Shown here: one piece after another, positions 33,506-43,084 of the stretch
Layout: each line of letters starts with the position of its first letter
Numbering within the stretch: position 1 is the stretch's first letter
Assembly (NCBI RefSeq): GCF_036323735.1
Contig: NC_086025.1
Location: 107,398,188 to 107,462,187, forward strand
Source of the DNA: Rattus norvegicus
Lineage: Eukaryota > Chordata > Mammalia > Rodentia > Muridae
Length of the DNA: 64,000 nucleotides
Direction of reading: 5' to 3'
Made by a program: the position numbers and the translations under genes
The notes under the pieces: generated by a model
Database searches by the model: none
Told to the model about the DNA's origin: nothing
The model's input: the letters and a program-made list of their open reading frames with translations, nothing else

Positions 33506-33600
33506 TTGTGTTTTTTAGTCTTGCTCTGTAGCCCAGGCTGACCTCAAACTTCCAGTGGTGGTAGATGTGAGTCTCCACACCCAGCTCTCCTGTGCTGTAC
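33506..33600 (-). repeat. B1-type SINE fragment
   Basis: ttttagtcttgctctgtagc, ccaggctgacctcaaacttc and ggtggtagatgtgagtctcc follow a reverse B1 order. Confidence 0.65.
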
Positions 33601-34454
33601 CCACCAGAGACAGTGCAAAGCCAGGGCGGACCATGCTGTGGATCTCTAGAGCAGTCAGATCTCTTGTCCACTGCTGGGCACGCAGCACTATCCTATAGGA
33701 CTGCTTTTGCTGCTCTCCAGCCACTGCCTGTTCTGTTCTGAGCACGAGGTTAGAACAATTTGTCATTGAATTCCTAAACATCCTAAGGGCCCAGCACATT
33801 TACATGCCTTAGTAGGATTTAAGGACAGTTAAGCATTCCACAGTAGCCCATTCTGGGTTCTCAGAAAAAGGTTCCAACACCCTAGTCTCCCAGTCCAGGT
33901 TCTCTTCACTGTCCTCTCTAATCCACCCAATGCTCTCACCAGAGACTGCAGGAGCCCTCAGGCCTAGAGCAGGAGGAAGAGCAAATGGGAACACTGGATT
34001 AGCAAGCAAGAGTCCCCAAGGAACCCCAGGCCCAATCACCTTGGTCTTCTTACTGCCCATGCGTTTTTCTGGCAAATTAAATTTTAACTCAAGGCATAAT
34101 GCCACAGGCTTACATTTTAACCAACCCAAATAAAGATGCAAACCCCTAACTGAACCACAAATGCCTTTGAAATCCCCCATCTTTCTGTCATTTAACACCG
34201 AGCACTTAGAAAGCATGCAACACAATACTGAGATGCCAGACAGACCATCTCCAGTGACAGCTCAATGAGACAAGGGCTTTGTTCCTCACATATGCAGGAG
34301 GCGTGTAAAAGCATGGGGTATCCTGCAAGAACACCCTCAGGGTCCCCAGGTACAATCTTCACAAAGTATGTCCTAAAATTAACTGTCTGAGAAGTCCCTG
34401 GCAGGCCTCATCTAGACTCAAGGTCACCTTCACGCTTCTTCCACACCTAGACAA
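33601..34454. other. Intronic sequence
   Basis: Unique-looking. A textbook pyrimidine-rich acceptor near 33,964 (gctcttcctcctgctctag) lies 24 bases before a GTGAGA donor at 33,939; see findings. Confidence 0.4.
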
Positions 34455-34565
34455 AAAGAAAGCTTATAATGCCAGCACTTGGGAAGCTAGGCAGAAGGAT
34501 TGCTGTACATTCTAAACCAGCCTGGTATAGTACAAGACTCTGTCTTAGAGAGAGAGGGCGGGGGG
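34455..34565 (+). repeat. B1-type SINE fragment
   Basis: aagcttataatgccagcact, tgggaagctaggcagaagga and aagactctgtcttagagaga. Confidence 0.7.
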
Positions 34566-34749
34566 ACTGTTCTCACAGAATGTTCCAGCAGCAGAGGTCC
34601 CGGGGACAGTTCAGGAAGTCCTTCCCCTGAGACAGAAACCCTATAAGTCCCCTACTCAGCCACTCTGTTCAGAGACCCAATTCCATGGTGTTCCAAGGCA
34701 AACACATGGGAAGTCATCTATTTTAATGAAATGTAACCACTACTGTAGA

Positions 34750-35030
34750 TAGAGAATCTTTTGGTATTCAGCTAGACTAGTCTTCCCTATGTCCAGCTTG
34801 ATCTTCCTGCTTCAGAATCCTGAGTGCTAGGATTACAGGTATGTGCCACCATGTCTGGCTCTGTATTTTCTCCCCCCTTGGTATTTTGAGACAGGGTCAG
34901 TCTTTACCCCAAGCCAGCCTAGAATTTATTATGTGGCTCAGGCTGGCTTCAAATTCGGGGCAACTCTCTCTGCCTTAGCTTCTTGAGTACAGGGATTACA
35001 GGTGTGGGCTACCTTGCCCAGTCTTGTTCA
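34750..35030 (-). repeat. B1-type SINEs, two reverse copies in tandem
   Basis: Two successive reverse units: tgagtgctaggattacaggt near 34,820 and gagtacagggattacaggtg near 34,985, each preceded by B1-like left parts (ctcaggctggcttcaaattc). Confidence 0.78.
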
Positions 35031-35082
35031 ATACAAGTGATTTTACCTCCATTATAAATGTCAAACCCTGCCCTCAAAAATA

Positions 35083-35275
35083 AAAAACAGATGATGGTAG
35101 TGCACACCTTTAATCCCAGCCCTCTGAAGTCAAAAGCAGGTAGATCTCTTGAATTTGAGGCCAGCCCAGTCTACAGAGCAAGTTCCAGGAGAGCCAGGGA
35201 AACACACAGAGAAACCCTGCCTCGAAACAAACCAGTAAATAAATAAATTAAATAAATAAATAAATAAATAGGTGA
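35083..35275 (+). repeat. B1 SINE with AAAT tail
   Basis: gatggtagtgcacaccttta, atcccagccctctgaag, gaggccagcccagtctacag and gaaaccctgcctcgaaacaa, ending in an (AAAT)n run at about 35,237-35,270. Confidence 0.92.
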
Positions 35276-35459
35276 GTAAATAGATGGAGGTCAGTGCCAC
35301 ACTCAGCAGGTAGAGGTAATTGCCATGTGAAGCCACAGAAAAGCAGGAGAGACCCAGCACTCAAGCTGTTCTGATGCCCGCCCACATTTTGCAGGGTTGC
35401 ATGTATACCCCCTCAATGCACAGCCATTAAAAACTGCTAAAAACGAAAAACCCCAAAAC

Positions 35460-35585
35460 AATGGACGGCTGGGCACAGTGGCGGTATCTTTTACTCCAGC
35501 ACTGGGATGAGGAGGCAGAGGCAAGAACATGCCTATAGCTCACTGGTCAGCCCCCAGGTTCAGTAAGAGACTCTTGACTCAAAAT
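35460..35585 (+). repeat. B1-type SINE fragment
   Basis: ggctgggcacagtggcggta, ctccagcactgggatgagga and ggcagaggcaagaacatg. Confidence 0.7.
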
Positions 35586-35632
35586 TAAGGTAGAGATCTG
35601 TAGAGGAAGATACCCAGTGTTAGTTTCTGACC

Positions 35633-35634
<2 letters not shown>

Positions 35635-35666
<32 letters not shown>

Positions 35667-35872
35667 CACACACACATCACACACACACTTCACACACACA
35701 CTTCACACACACACTTCACACACATCACACACACACATCACACATCACACACACACAATCACACACACACATCACACACACACTCACACATCACACACAC
35801 ACACTCACACATCACACACACACTCACACATCACACACACTCACACATCACACACACACACACACACACACA
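35635..35872. repeat. Long complex CA/TCACA microsatellite
   Basis: About 240 bases of CA repeat interrupted by regular TCACA and TTCACA variants, giving a higher-order pattern such as cacacttcacacacaca. Confidence 0.97.
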
Positions 35873-36505
35873 GCCGATTGAGAGCTGCAGTGGTGGCAGT
35901 GAGTACCACACAGGAGGCCCTGAACTCAATCCTGGTCTTCCAAAGATTTAATGGAAAAATACTCCCTCCGTACTCCAAACCAAAAATCACACTCTGCTGA
36001 TTGGCTGCACTTCCCTCAAGTGGTGACTAAGTTGCTGGCAACAGTGAGTTATTTATTATCCTTTGGCTTACAACATCTAAGTGACTGCATAAAATTATGC
36101 AGTAAGACTTGTACACAAAGTACAGTGTCCACTGCATCAGATCCAAGCGCATGCCCACCTCAACGCATCAATGTTTATCTTCCAGTCCAAAGTGTGGCTT
36201 TTCTTACTCGAGATTTCCCTTGTCTGAAACGGGGATATGGTGCCTAACCAAGTCATGTGGCTGCAAGTTCAAGAGACACTAACTACAGGGACTCAAACCA
36301 AGGGTTGGCTGTGTAGGACCCATTAGCTAGGCTAGATCCTGGCAGAACAGGTCCCATGCCAGGGCCGTTTCCTATCAAATTGCCCAGCTGGGCAAATCCT
36401 TCTACAGATGTGGGAAGTTCAGAGGACAGGGAGACCAGTCTGTACAATGTCTCCCAGTTCTGGGCTTGAAAGAGGAAAGGAAACTAAGAATCAAGACTGT
36501 AACTG
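35873..36505. other. Intronic sequence, nothing recognised
   Basis: Unique-looking; no exon supported. Confidence 0.4.
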
Positions 36506-36506
36506 A

Positions 36507-36655
36507 GCGGTGGTGACAAAACCTTTAATCCCAGCACTTTCAAGGCAGAGGCAGGAGGATCTCTGAGTTTGAAGCCAGTCTAGTTAGCAGACTGAGTTCC
36601 AGGACAGCCAGGGATACACAGAAAAACCCTGGCTCAAAAAACAAACAAAAAAGGA
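36507..36655 (+). repeat. B1 SINE
   Basis: gcggtggtgacaaaaccttt, aatcccagcactttcaaggc, ggcagaggcaggaggatctc and gttccaggacagccagggat, with an A-rich tail. Confidence 0.93.
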
Positions 36656-36784
36656 TGAAAACCATAAAATAGATCCCAGGGCCCATGAATGTTCTGGGTT
36701 CCACTTGTGAGCAGCCTGGCATCCTCAGACCCCTGTACTCAGTTGGAGGCCACACCTAGCACCAAAGCCCCTTTCTAAAAGAAA

Positions 36785-36928
36785 TCCAGACAGGAGTGGC
36801 AGCTCATGCTAGGATCTCAACAGTTTTGGGATAGGAGGAGGAGGACTAGAAGTTCATGGCCATCCTTGGCTAAGGTGATGAATTTGAGGCCAGCATGAGA
36901 CTCTTGTCTCAAAATGCAACAAAAATGG
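36785..36928 (+). repeat. B1-type SINE, degraded
   Basis: aggagtggcagctcatgcta, tttgaggccagcatgagact and gtctcaaaatgcaac. Confidence 0.6.
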
Positions 36929-37180
36929 GCTCTCCGGAAAGCTGACTCAGAGTTAGAGCACTTAGTCTTACACAGGATCTGGGTTCAGTTCACAGCACCA
37001 ACATTGTGGCTCATAGCCCTCTGTAACTCCAGTCCCCGGAGATCCTCCTCTGATCCCTTTGGACACCAGCCACAGATATGTAGTAGGACATACATTCACA
37101 CACGTAAATAGTAAATACGAAAAAATAATAGCCATTCATACACATAGAAAACATTCACATACTCAAAATAAAATCAATCT
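36929..37180 (+). repeat. B2 SINE, diverged
   Basis: gctctccggaaagctgactc, ggatctgggttcagttcaca, ctgtaactccagtccccgga and an A-rich end. Confidence 0.78.
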
Positions 37181-37555
37181 ACACAAAAACAAGCAACGAC
37201 CACACCTAAGCAGTGGCTGAGTGACAGGGAACTTGGGACTGTCTGCTTGGCGGCCTCAGGTTGTGTCCTTCCCACAGCTCCCAGAAGCCCAGCAGCAGCA
37301 TCACTGGAGACAGACACACTCGGCCTTCCACACTGCCAGTCTGACATTCTGAGGAACTAACACCCACACCCTCCAAGGAGGACACAAGGCTGGCCACCTG
37401 GGAACAGAGTGGCCCCTTGAGAGGGGCACGACAAAAGCTAACAGCAATTTTAAAAAACAAAACAAAAAACGAAACACAAATGGGTTATGTCTGCTGAGTC
37501 TGTGGAACCCAATTGTTTTTTGTTTTGTTTTGTTTTTTTTTTTTTAAATAGGTCT
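37181..37555. other. Intronic sequence with an A-rich and a T-rich patch
   Basis: Unique between two B2 copies. The patches aaaaaacaaaacaaaaaac near 37,450 and ttttgttttgttttgttttt near 37,516 are roughly complementary and could pair. Confidence 0.45.
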
Positions 37556-37752
37556 CAGGCTAGAAAGATGGCTCAGTGGTTAAGGGCATGTATTGCTCTA
37601 CCAGAGGACTCAAGCTTGATTCTCAGCATCCACATCAGACAGTTTACAACTACCTGAAACTGCAGTTGCAGGGGGCTGGAGGGCTAACACCTACATTCTC
37701 ATGCACATAGCCATACAAAGGCACACATACATACATTGCTTAAAGTAAAACT
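37556..37752 (+). repeat. B2 SINE
   Basis: ggctagaaagatggctcagt, ggttaagggcatg, ctctaccagaggactcaagc and a degenerate CA-rich tail. Confidence 0.88.
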
Positions 37753-40559
37753 TAAATATTAGAGAAAAGGGGTCTCCCTACATCTGTCAGACTGGCCTTG
37801 AACTTTCAATCCTGCTGCATCAGCTTTCCTAATGCTACAGTGTCTTATTCCCAAAAACACTTCACAGAGCAGACACCTTGGTACAAAACTGTAATTCCAG
37901 CACTTGTCAGAAGGAGGCACCCAGGAGGTAGAAGCAGGAGTATCAGCAGCCCTCAGCGCCGTGAGACCCAGTCTTTAAAAATCAAAACCCCAAACACACA
38001 CAACCAACAAGAAACCCCAGGCACACTCCAGCCTTCACATAAAAATCAGGGAGGTACCTGTCCTGAGCCTGACCAGGTTCCTCAGGCTGGGAACAGGGCT
38101 GTCCTTTCCACTAGCAAGGAAGAGACCTCAAGTTTCTCTGAAAGGGAGTATCACAGGGCTTAGAACTTGATGGGGGGTGGGGGGGGACACTTGAGGCACA
38201 TTTTGAAAGTTCCCATTTAAAAAGATCCTTGTTCATTGACTTTAGTGGAGCAGTTACGCTAATGCAAACAAGGAGAGCTTGTCTAGGAGCTGGTGGGGGA
38301 GGTGCTTCAGCTGAGCCCTCTGTAGACTCTGGCGTATGGGGTCTTCCACCCCGACGATGGCAATGGCTTTTAATGCGTGAGGCTGTCTGTCCCCACTGCA
38401 GAACCTTTGCTGGACACCACTGAGCATTTGTGTCACCTGGTCTGCAGTTGAGGCTCTCTCCTAATGGCATATCACTAAGCAGATCAGAGTCTTAAGTGTA
38501 CCCTCGTTGACATAATTACATTATGATTTAAAAAAAAAAATCCAGGAAACCACAGGAGGCGAGCATAGAGCAGCATCTTCACCCACCCTTAACAAGAACA
38601 CAGCTTTTAGCACATTCTGGTTCCACAAATTACAGGCACAGTTCTGCCAGGGGTGTTCCCCAGGAGGGCACTAGCAATTTGGGGTTGTCTGCCACCTACA
38701 AAGATCAGCAGTCACTCTTATTCAACGCCAGGCCACAAATCTGTCAGAAACCACCCCTAGCTGGCTACCCAAAGCTAGGGCACCAGGGTCCTCAAAACAA
38801 TGAGAGGGCGAAGGGCAGGGCAACTGAGGCATCCTAAACCCTAACACCACCCTTGCTCAATGCCCTCATCTGTCTTCTGGATAACGCAGATGAAATCAAT
38901 TCACATCCCCCGAACACCAGTTCAAATACCTTCTGAAGCTCCTTTCCTGCACAAGAGACCAGGAGTTGCAGCATCGTAGACCCCTCTCCTTCCTAACAGC
39001 TCTGAAGGGCAGTCAGATGAGGGCAAGAAGAGTTTACTGCTCCCCCAGCCCCAACTCCCTCCTCTCCAATAAGCAAAGTTGGAGAGGCTAAAATCAATCT
39101 ACATTGGAGGTCACCCAGTCCCATCTCTGGTCTGCTTTCTCCATGCAACAAGGGCCAGAGCTCAGCACACAGCATCTCTGCAAGGAAGCCAGTGATCCTC
39201 CGAGATACTGGGAGCTGGCCCTGAGCGGCCTCCCTTCACAGTCCCTGGCGGAGTTAAGCAGGGATGTTTCCCAAACAGATCACCCCCACATATACCTAAC
39301 AGGCATTTCAAACCTTTCGAAGGAACAACTTCTTCTCCACAGCAGTCACAAAACAACCGCAATCAGCCCGAATGCCACTCAAGTGTAGGATTTTCAGATG
39401 ACCTACTTCCCCAATCTCTCCCCCAAAGCTTCTTCATTATGCTGGAGTCTCTTCCCACCTGGAGCCCACACAGCTTCAGGCCAGGCCTCGGTCACTGCCT
39501 CTCTCCCCTCTCAGCAGCTTCTGCAAAATCTCTGCAGCGCCTTAATCAACTCGCTCTTCTAACGCAGGATTCAGATGTAAGCAGCAAGAGGGTGTTGTTC
39601 ACATGTGTTTCAAAGCTGGTTGGAGGTTCCCAGTTTCAATGACTGGCCATTTGTCACCCCTTAAGCAGTAAGGCACCCCTCTAGCTTTTCACTTATGCTT
39701 TCTTACTACAATGAAAAAATAACAGAGGAAAAGATTCCCACCACACCCTACCTGTCAAGCAGACAGTGGAGCCAGCTGCAGGGAATTTGCTTAGAACAAA
39801 CTTCACCATGCAGTGGGGGCGACCCAGGTGTGCTATGGCCCACCCTCTGAGTTTCTGGGCCTGGCTGACCACTAGAAACAATTGTTTCAGTCGTTCATCT
39901 TCTAAATCCTGCTTGCTACACACTAGTCTTGGAACACCTCAGTCACGAGAAGCTGCAAGGCCCAGTGTGTGGTCAGCTAGGGAACCAGAAGGGGAGGGAG
40001 ACTAAGGCAGAAGTTGAAGCCATACTCTAGCAGTATCCCGCGGGGAAAGCACAAGGCTCTTACACCCCAGGACACCTAATACCTCTTCCCACCCATGGCT
40101 GGCCCCACCTTGTAGAATTACTACGAATAACTAACCAGCAGGCTGTGCTCCCCAACTTGGACATACCTCCCCTGGAAAAGCCCTCCGCAGGAGTGTGCTC
40201 TCCGGGCGCCCATCTAGCGCAGCACACCTTGGAGAGGAATGGGTTAAGCTCAAGGGACTGGAGGAAGATTGGTCTCGGGGAGAGGGACGGGACTTCTCCA
40301 AATCCGAGGCTCTGCACCTGGAGCGTAGTGCTCCCGTCTTCTCCAGGGACGAGGTGGGCTTCAGGAAATAAAAGGTGCCCGCAAAGGGTCAGGCTACCAG
40401 CTAGCAGCGCTGCAAGTAATACGTGCTTGGGGACAAGGATAGAGAGCGGTGACCCAGAAGCATTTCTAGGTGGTGGGCCCAGAGCCGGTGAACTCACAGA
40501 AGTTAGCAAGGGTTGGGCAGAGGAGGGTGAGCACTCAACGCCAAAGGCGGGAGAGGTGA
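37753..40559. other. First part of the first intron, mostly unique
   Basis: About 37,770-37,975 holds B1-like fragments on both strands. From 38.0 to 40.5 kb the sequence appears unique and repeat-poor, as is usual next to a promoter. Open frames on both strands at 40.06-40.65 kb reflect rising GC content. Confidence 0.45.
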
Positions 40560-40759
40560 GCGCTGGAGTGGCCCCGGACCGGTGTGCAAGGAGTGCACAC
40601 ACTGCGGCCGCAGGGCCCGGGATGCGGACCAGCAAGGGCAGGTGAGGGCTGCAGCGCAGCAGCCAGGTGGGGGCGGGGAAAGACGCGGGGTCGGTCGGGC
40701 CGCCGGTTCGAGGCCCGGGCCGCGCGGAGGGGGGCGGGGCGGCAGGTGCGGCCGCTCAC

Positions 40760-41010
40760 CTGTCTCCTCCGGCCGGGGCCGCGGGGCTGGCGGGGCTGGC
40801 TGGCGGCTGGGGTGCGGAGCCCCGGGCGCACCGGGGCGGCGGCGGGGCGTCCGGGCGGCGGCTGCGCCCTCGGCGGCGGCCGGCCGGGCGGGTCCGTCAG
40901 TCAGCTACTCGGACAGGGTGCGAGCGCTGCGAGGCTGCGGCCAGCGCGCGGGGACAACGCCGCTTTATCAGGTCGGAAACAGCCGCTGCGCGCCGCTTCC
41001 GCTGACGCAG
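40760..41010 (-). other. Probable non-coding first exon
   Basis: On the minus strand CCGGAGGAGACAG is followed by GTGAGCGG, a consensus donor, placing the exon end at 40,760. The right boundary (transcription start) is inferred to lie near 41,000 from the CCAAT box at 41,075. No ATG occurs between 40,760 and 41,025 on this strand, so the exon would be untranslated leader. Confidence 0.6.
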
Positions 41011-41028
41011 CGCCGGCCTGCGCCTCAT
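40897..41028 (-). other. Possible upstream open reading frame, 43 codons
   Basis: The only ATG in the first-exon region is at 41,028. It opens a 43-codon Arg-rich frame (starts MRRRPALRQRKRRAAA) that stops at TGA 40,897, inside the exon. It matters only if transcription starts right of 41,028; if so it could dampen translation of the main protein. Confidence 0.35.
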
Positions 41029-41046
41029 GACTATGCAGCGGACTCT

Positions 41047-41057
41047 AGGGGCGGGGC
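41047..41057. promoter_or_regulatory. GC box
   Basis: aggggcggggcc matches the Sp1/KLF consensus, immediately upstream (minus sense) of the inferred start. Confidence 0.7.
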
Positions 41058-41073
41058 CTGAGATGCGCTCGTC

Positions 41074-41080
41074 CATTGGT
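41074..41080 (-). promoter_or_regulatory. CCAAT box
   Basis: cattggt on the plus strand reads ACCAATG on the minus strand, the NF-Y core. It lies about 60-90 bases upstream of the likely minus-strand start, the usual spacing. Confidence 0.65.
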
Positions 41081-41094
41081 CAGTAGAGGCATGT

Positions 41095-41140
41095 GGCCCC
41101 GCCCCCATGAGGGTCCCGCCCCTCTGCCGTGCCCCGCCCT
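41095..41140. promoter_or_regulatory. Cluster of three GC boxes
   Basis: ggccccgccccc at 41,095, cccgcccctc at 41,115 and gccccgccct at 41,131 are three Sp1-type sites within 46 bases. Confidence 0.65.
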
Positions 41141-41160
41141 GGGCCTGCTGGTGGGCTCTG

Positions 41161-41849
41161 GAGGCGGTTGTGCGTTCGGCCGCCCTCGCCTGGTTTTCCT
41201 GCCAGACACCCTCAAGGTCTCTAGGCCGCCGCTGTGTAGTGCGCTATGCTCACCCTCCGCCAACAGAGCTGCACCCCTCCTGGGAGCAAACTGACTGCTT
41301 GAAACTCCCCCATCCTTATTCCTTTCCAACCATCGCACTCCCTAGGCATCTCCCCTTCTGAAGCACTTTGAACATCCTCTCAAGCCTGTGAGCCCTCGGG
41401 AGAGCTGGGTAGGATGGGACCCATGCATGGCCAGGACACCCAAGCCTGAGCCACAGAGCCGATCTCTCCCCTCTGCTAAGAAGCAGAAGAAGGCCAGGTC
41501 CGGAAGGGGGCTGGACAGATAGAAGAATTGATGGCTGATGTCAGACAACCTTGCTGGCATCCCAACCCTAAGTCCGTGCCAAAGTTTAAGTGGCTTTGGA
41601 CGAATTATCACACCTCTCAGGGCTCTGATGTCCTCATCTGCAAAACAGAAACCCTAAGATCTATCTGAGAAGCTAGGGAGGAATTTAGAAATAAAGTTCC
41701 CTGGGTCAGCCTCCAGAACAGCTAAAATGGGAAAATCTGACCATGCCAAGTGTTGGCAAGAAAGGGAGCAACTGGAAGGCTTGTACACTACTCTTGTGGA
41801 GATGTAAAGCTCACTGCCACGTGGATATCTGCTTTCTTATTTGTTTTTG
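41161..41849. other. Upstream unique sequence with a MIR-like relic
   Basis: About 41,585-41,690 (gtggctttggacgaattatc, gtcctcatctgcaaaacaga) resembles a MIR. No exon is seen. Confidence 0.45.
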
Positions 41850-41992
41850 GTTTGGTTGGTTGCTTTTGAGACAGAGCCTCACTATGTAGCACTGGATGGC
41901 CTTGGATTCACTACATAGACCGGGCTTGCCTCAAACTCACAGAGATCTGCCTGCCTCGTCCTTCTGAGTGCTGCCACACCGTGCACAATCTG
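41850..41992 (-). repeat. B1 SINE
   Basis: Reverse B1: ttttgagacagagcctcact, atgtagcactggatggcctt, aactcacagagatctgcctg, ccttctgagtgctgcc. Confidence 0.88.
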
Positions 41993-42324
41993 GAAATCTG
42001 CTTTAAAGGACTCAGAGCCTGGTACTCTCACACCCAAGAGGCTTACCTAATTTCCTTTTTCTGTCCTTAGCAATGCTGTTTAGAGTGGTCTTAAGTGGAA
42101 ACTACTGATGACCTGTAGGTCATTAAAGGGTTATAGAAACCGTGCTATATTCACTATTGGATTGATTTTGATTGATATTGTAGCTGAATAGCTTACAACT
42201 ACATACAATGAGAATGAGTGACTCTTACAAAGGACTTTGAGCAAAAGAAGTCAGATAAGAGCTAGGCATCCATCAGTGAAGAAACTCAGGATTCTCAGAA
42301 ATTCAAAGCCAGCTTGGGTTACTT

Positions 42325-42327
<3 letters not shown>

Positions 42328-42376
<49 letters not shown>
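42328..42376. repeat. CA microsatellite
   Basis: An uninterrupted run of about 24 CA units, flanked by B1-like fragments (ttcaaagccagcttgggtta left). Confidence 0.97.
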
Positions 42377-42378
<2 letters not shown>

Positions 42379-42714
42379 ACTAAGTACAGTACTCTACTTC
42401 TGTTTTCCCAGCTCTTGGGAGGTCTATGTGACAATGAGAGTTCCAGGCTAGCTATATGAAAATCTCTCAGGGAGGGAAAAGTTAGATGTATAAGGTCTAT
42501 GCCTCATGCTTATGGAGTTGTAGATGTGTGCAGCAGGCACTGGGAGTCAGAACAATGGCTAAGCTTGAGGGAGGGGACTTGGAAGTGGGTATAATGGGTG
42601 AGTCCAGGGACTAGTTTGCTTCTGGTTCCTGTGCATGTCTGTGTGTGACTCATGGGTGACCACCAATGGCTCCCCTGTTGACATTTTGTTGTTATTGTTT
42701 GAGTATTTAGAGGA

Positions 42715-43065
42715 TTTTTTTTTCAAGGCAGGACTTCTTTGTGTAGTCCTGGCTGTTCTAGAACTAACTCTGTAGACCAAGCTGGCCTTGAATTTGCAGA
42801 GATCCTCCTGTTTCTCCCTCCCATGTACTGGGATTAAATATGTCTACCACCAGGCTGGAGAGACGGCTCAGCGGTTAAGAGCACTAACTGTTTTTCTAGA
42901 GGTCCTGAGTTCAATTCCCAGCTACCACATGGTGGCTCACAACCATCTGTAATGGGAGCTGATGCCCTCTTCTGGTGTGTCTGAAGTATACACAGTATGA
43001 AGTACAGTGTACTCATATACATAGGAAGAAATCTTTTCAAAAAATATGTCTACCACCACTGCCCA
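42715..43065 (-). repeat. B1 SINE split by a B2
   Basis: Reverse B1 (caaggcaggacttctttgtg, tagtcctggctgttctagaa, actgggattaaatatgtc) whose last bases resume after the B2 at 43,059 (ctgccc). Confidence 0.88.
42853..43041 (+). repeat. B2 SINE, 17-bp perfect target-site duplication
   Basis: A near-consensus B2 (ggctggagagacggctcagc through tgatgccctcttctggtgtg and the tail). The 17-mer aaatatgtctaccacca is identical at 42,836-42,852 and 43,042-43,058. It is a young insertion into a B1. Confidence 0.97.
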
Positions 43066-43084
43066 TTGAAGATTTTCTTTTTAA

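Larger units (their letters stand above)
1..41010 (-). other. Predicted multi-exon gene on the minus strand (unidentified)
   Basis: The CpG-island promoter at about 41.0 kb has a minus-strand splice donor. Leftward of it I find minus-strand open segments bounded by acceptor (pyrimidine tract plus AG) and donor (GTRAG-like) signals, the clearest at 20,570-20,784. Read in order, the segments at 26,610, 20,570, 13,773, 12,172, 10,067, 7,615, 5,689 and 4,113 keep one reading frame across all junctions (phases 0, 2, 0, 2, 1, 1, 0). The exons are small and the introns long and full of SINEs, as expected for a vertebrate gene. I do not recognise the product. Some small exons were chosen partly because their phase fits, so the chain is a hypothesis. 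The absence of a minus-strand polyadenylation hexamer in the first 4.1 kb suggests the gene continues beyond base 1. Confidence 0.6.
40560..41160. promoter_or_regulatory. CpG-island promoter
   Basis: About 600 bases are very rich in G, C and CpG (for example gcggcggcggggcgtccggg near 40,835), in contrast to the CpG-poor surroundings. It has no TATA box at the expected place but carries GC boxes and a CCAAT box on its right side. The donor at 40,760 shows transcription leftward. Rightward transcription from the same island is possible, but I see no supporting donor right of the GC boxes. Confidence 0.9.

Noticed and set aside
35635..35872. Regularly spaced repeats that superficially resemble a CRISPR array
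   Set aside because: They are degenerate CA microsatellite units without distinct spacers, in a mammalian genome.
35617..36000. 127-residue His/Thr-rich frame
   Set aside because: Translation of a CA/TCACA microsatellite.
40060..40645. Long open frames on both strands (191 codons minus, 166 codons plus) beside the CpG island
   Set aside because: GC-rich DNA has few stops. The frames overlap each other on opposite strands, have unbiased composition and no splice support.
40582..41061. Plus-strand frames of 112-159 codons rich in Gly, Arg and Ala
   Set aside because: Typical artefacts of CpG-island sequence; three overlapping frames are open at once.
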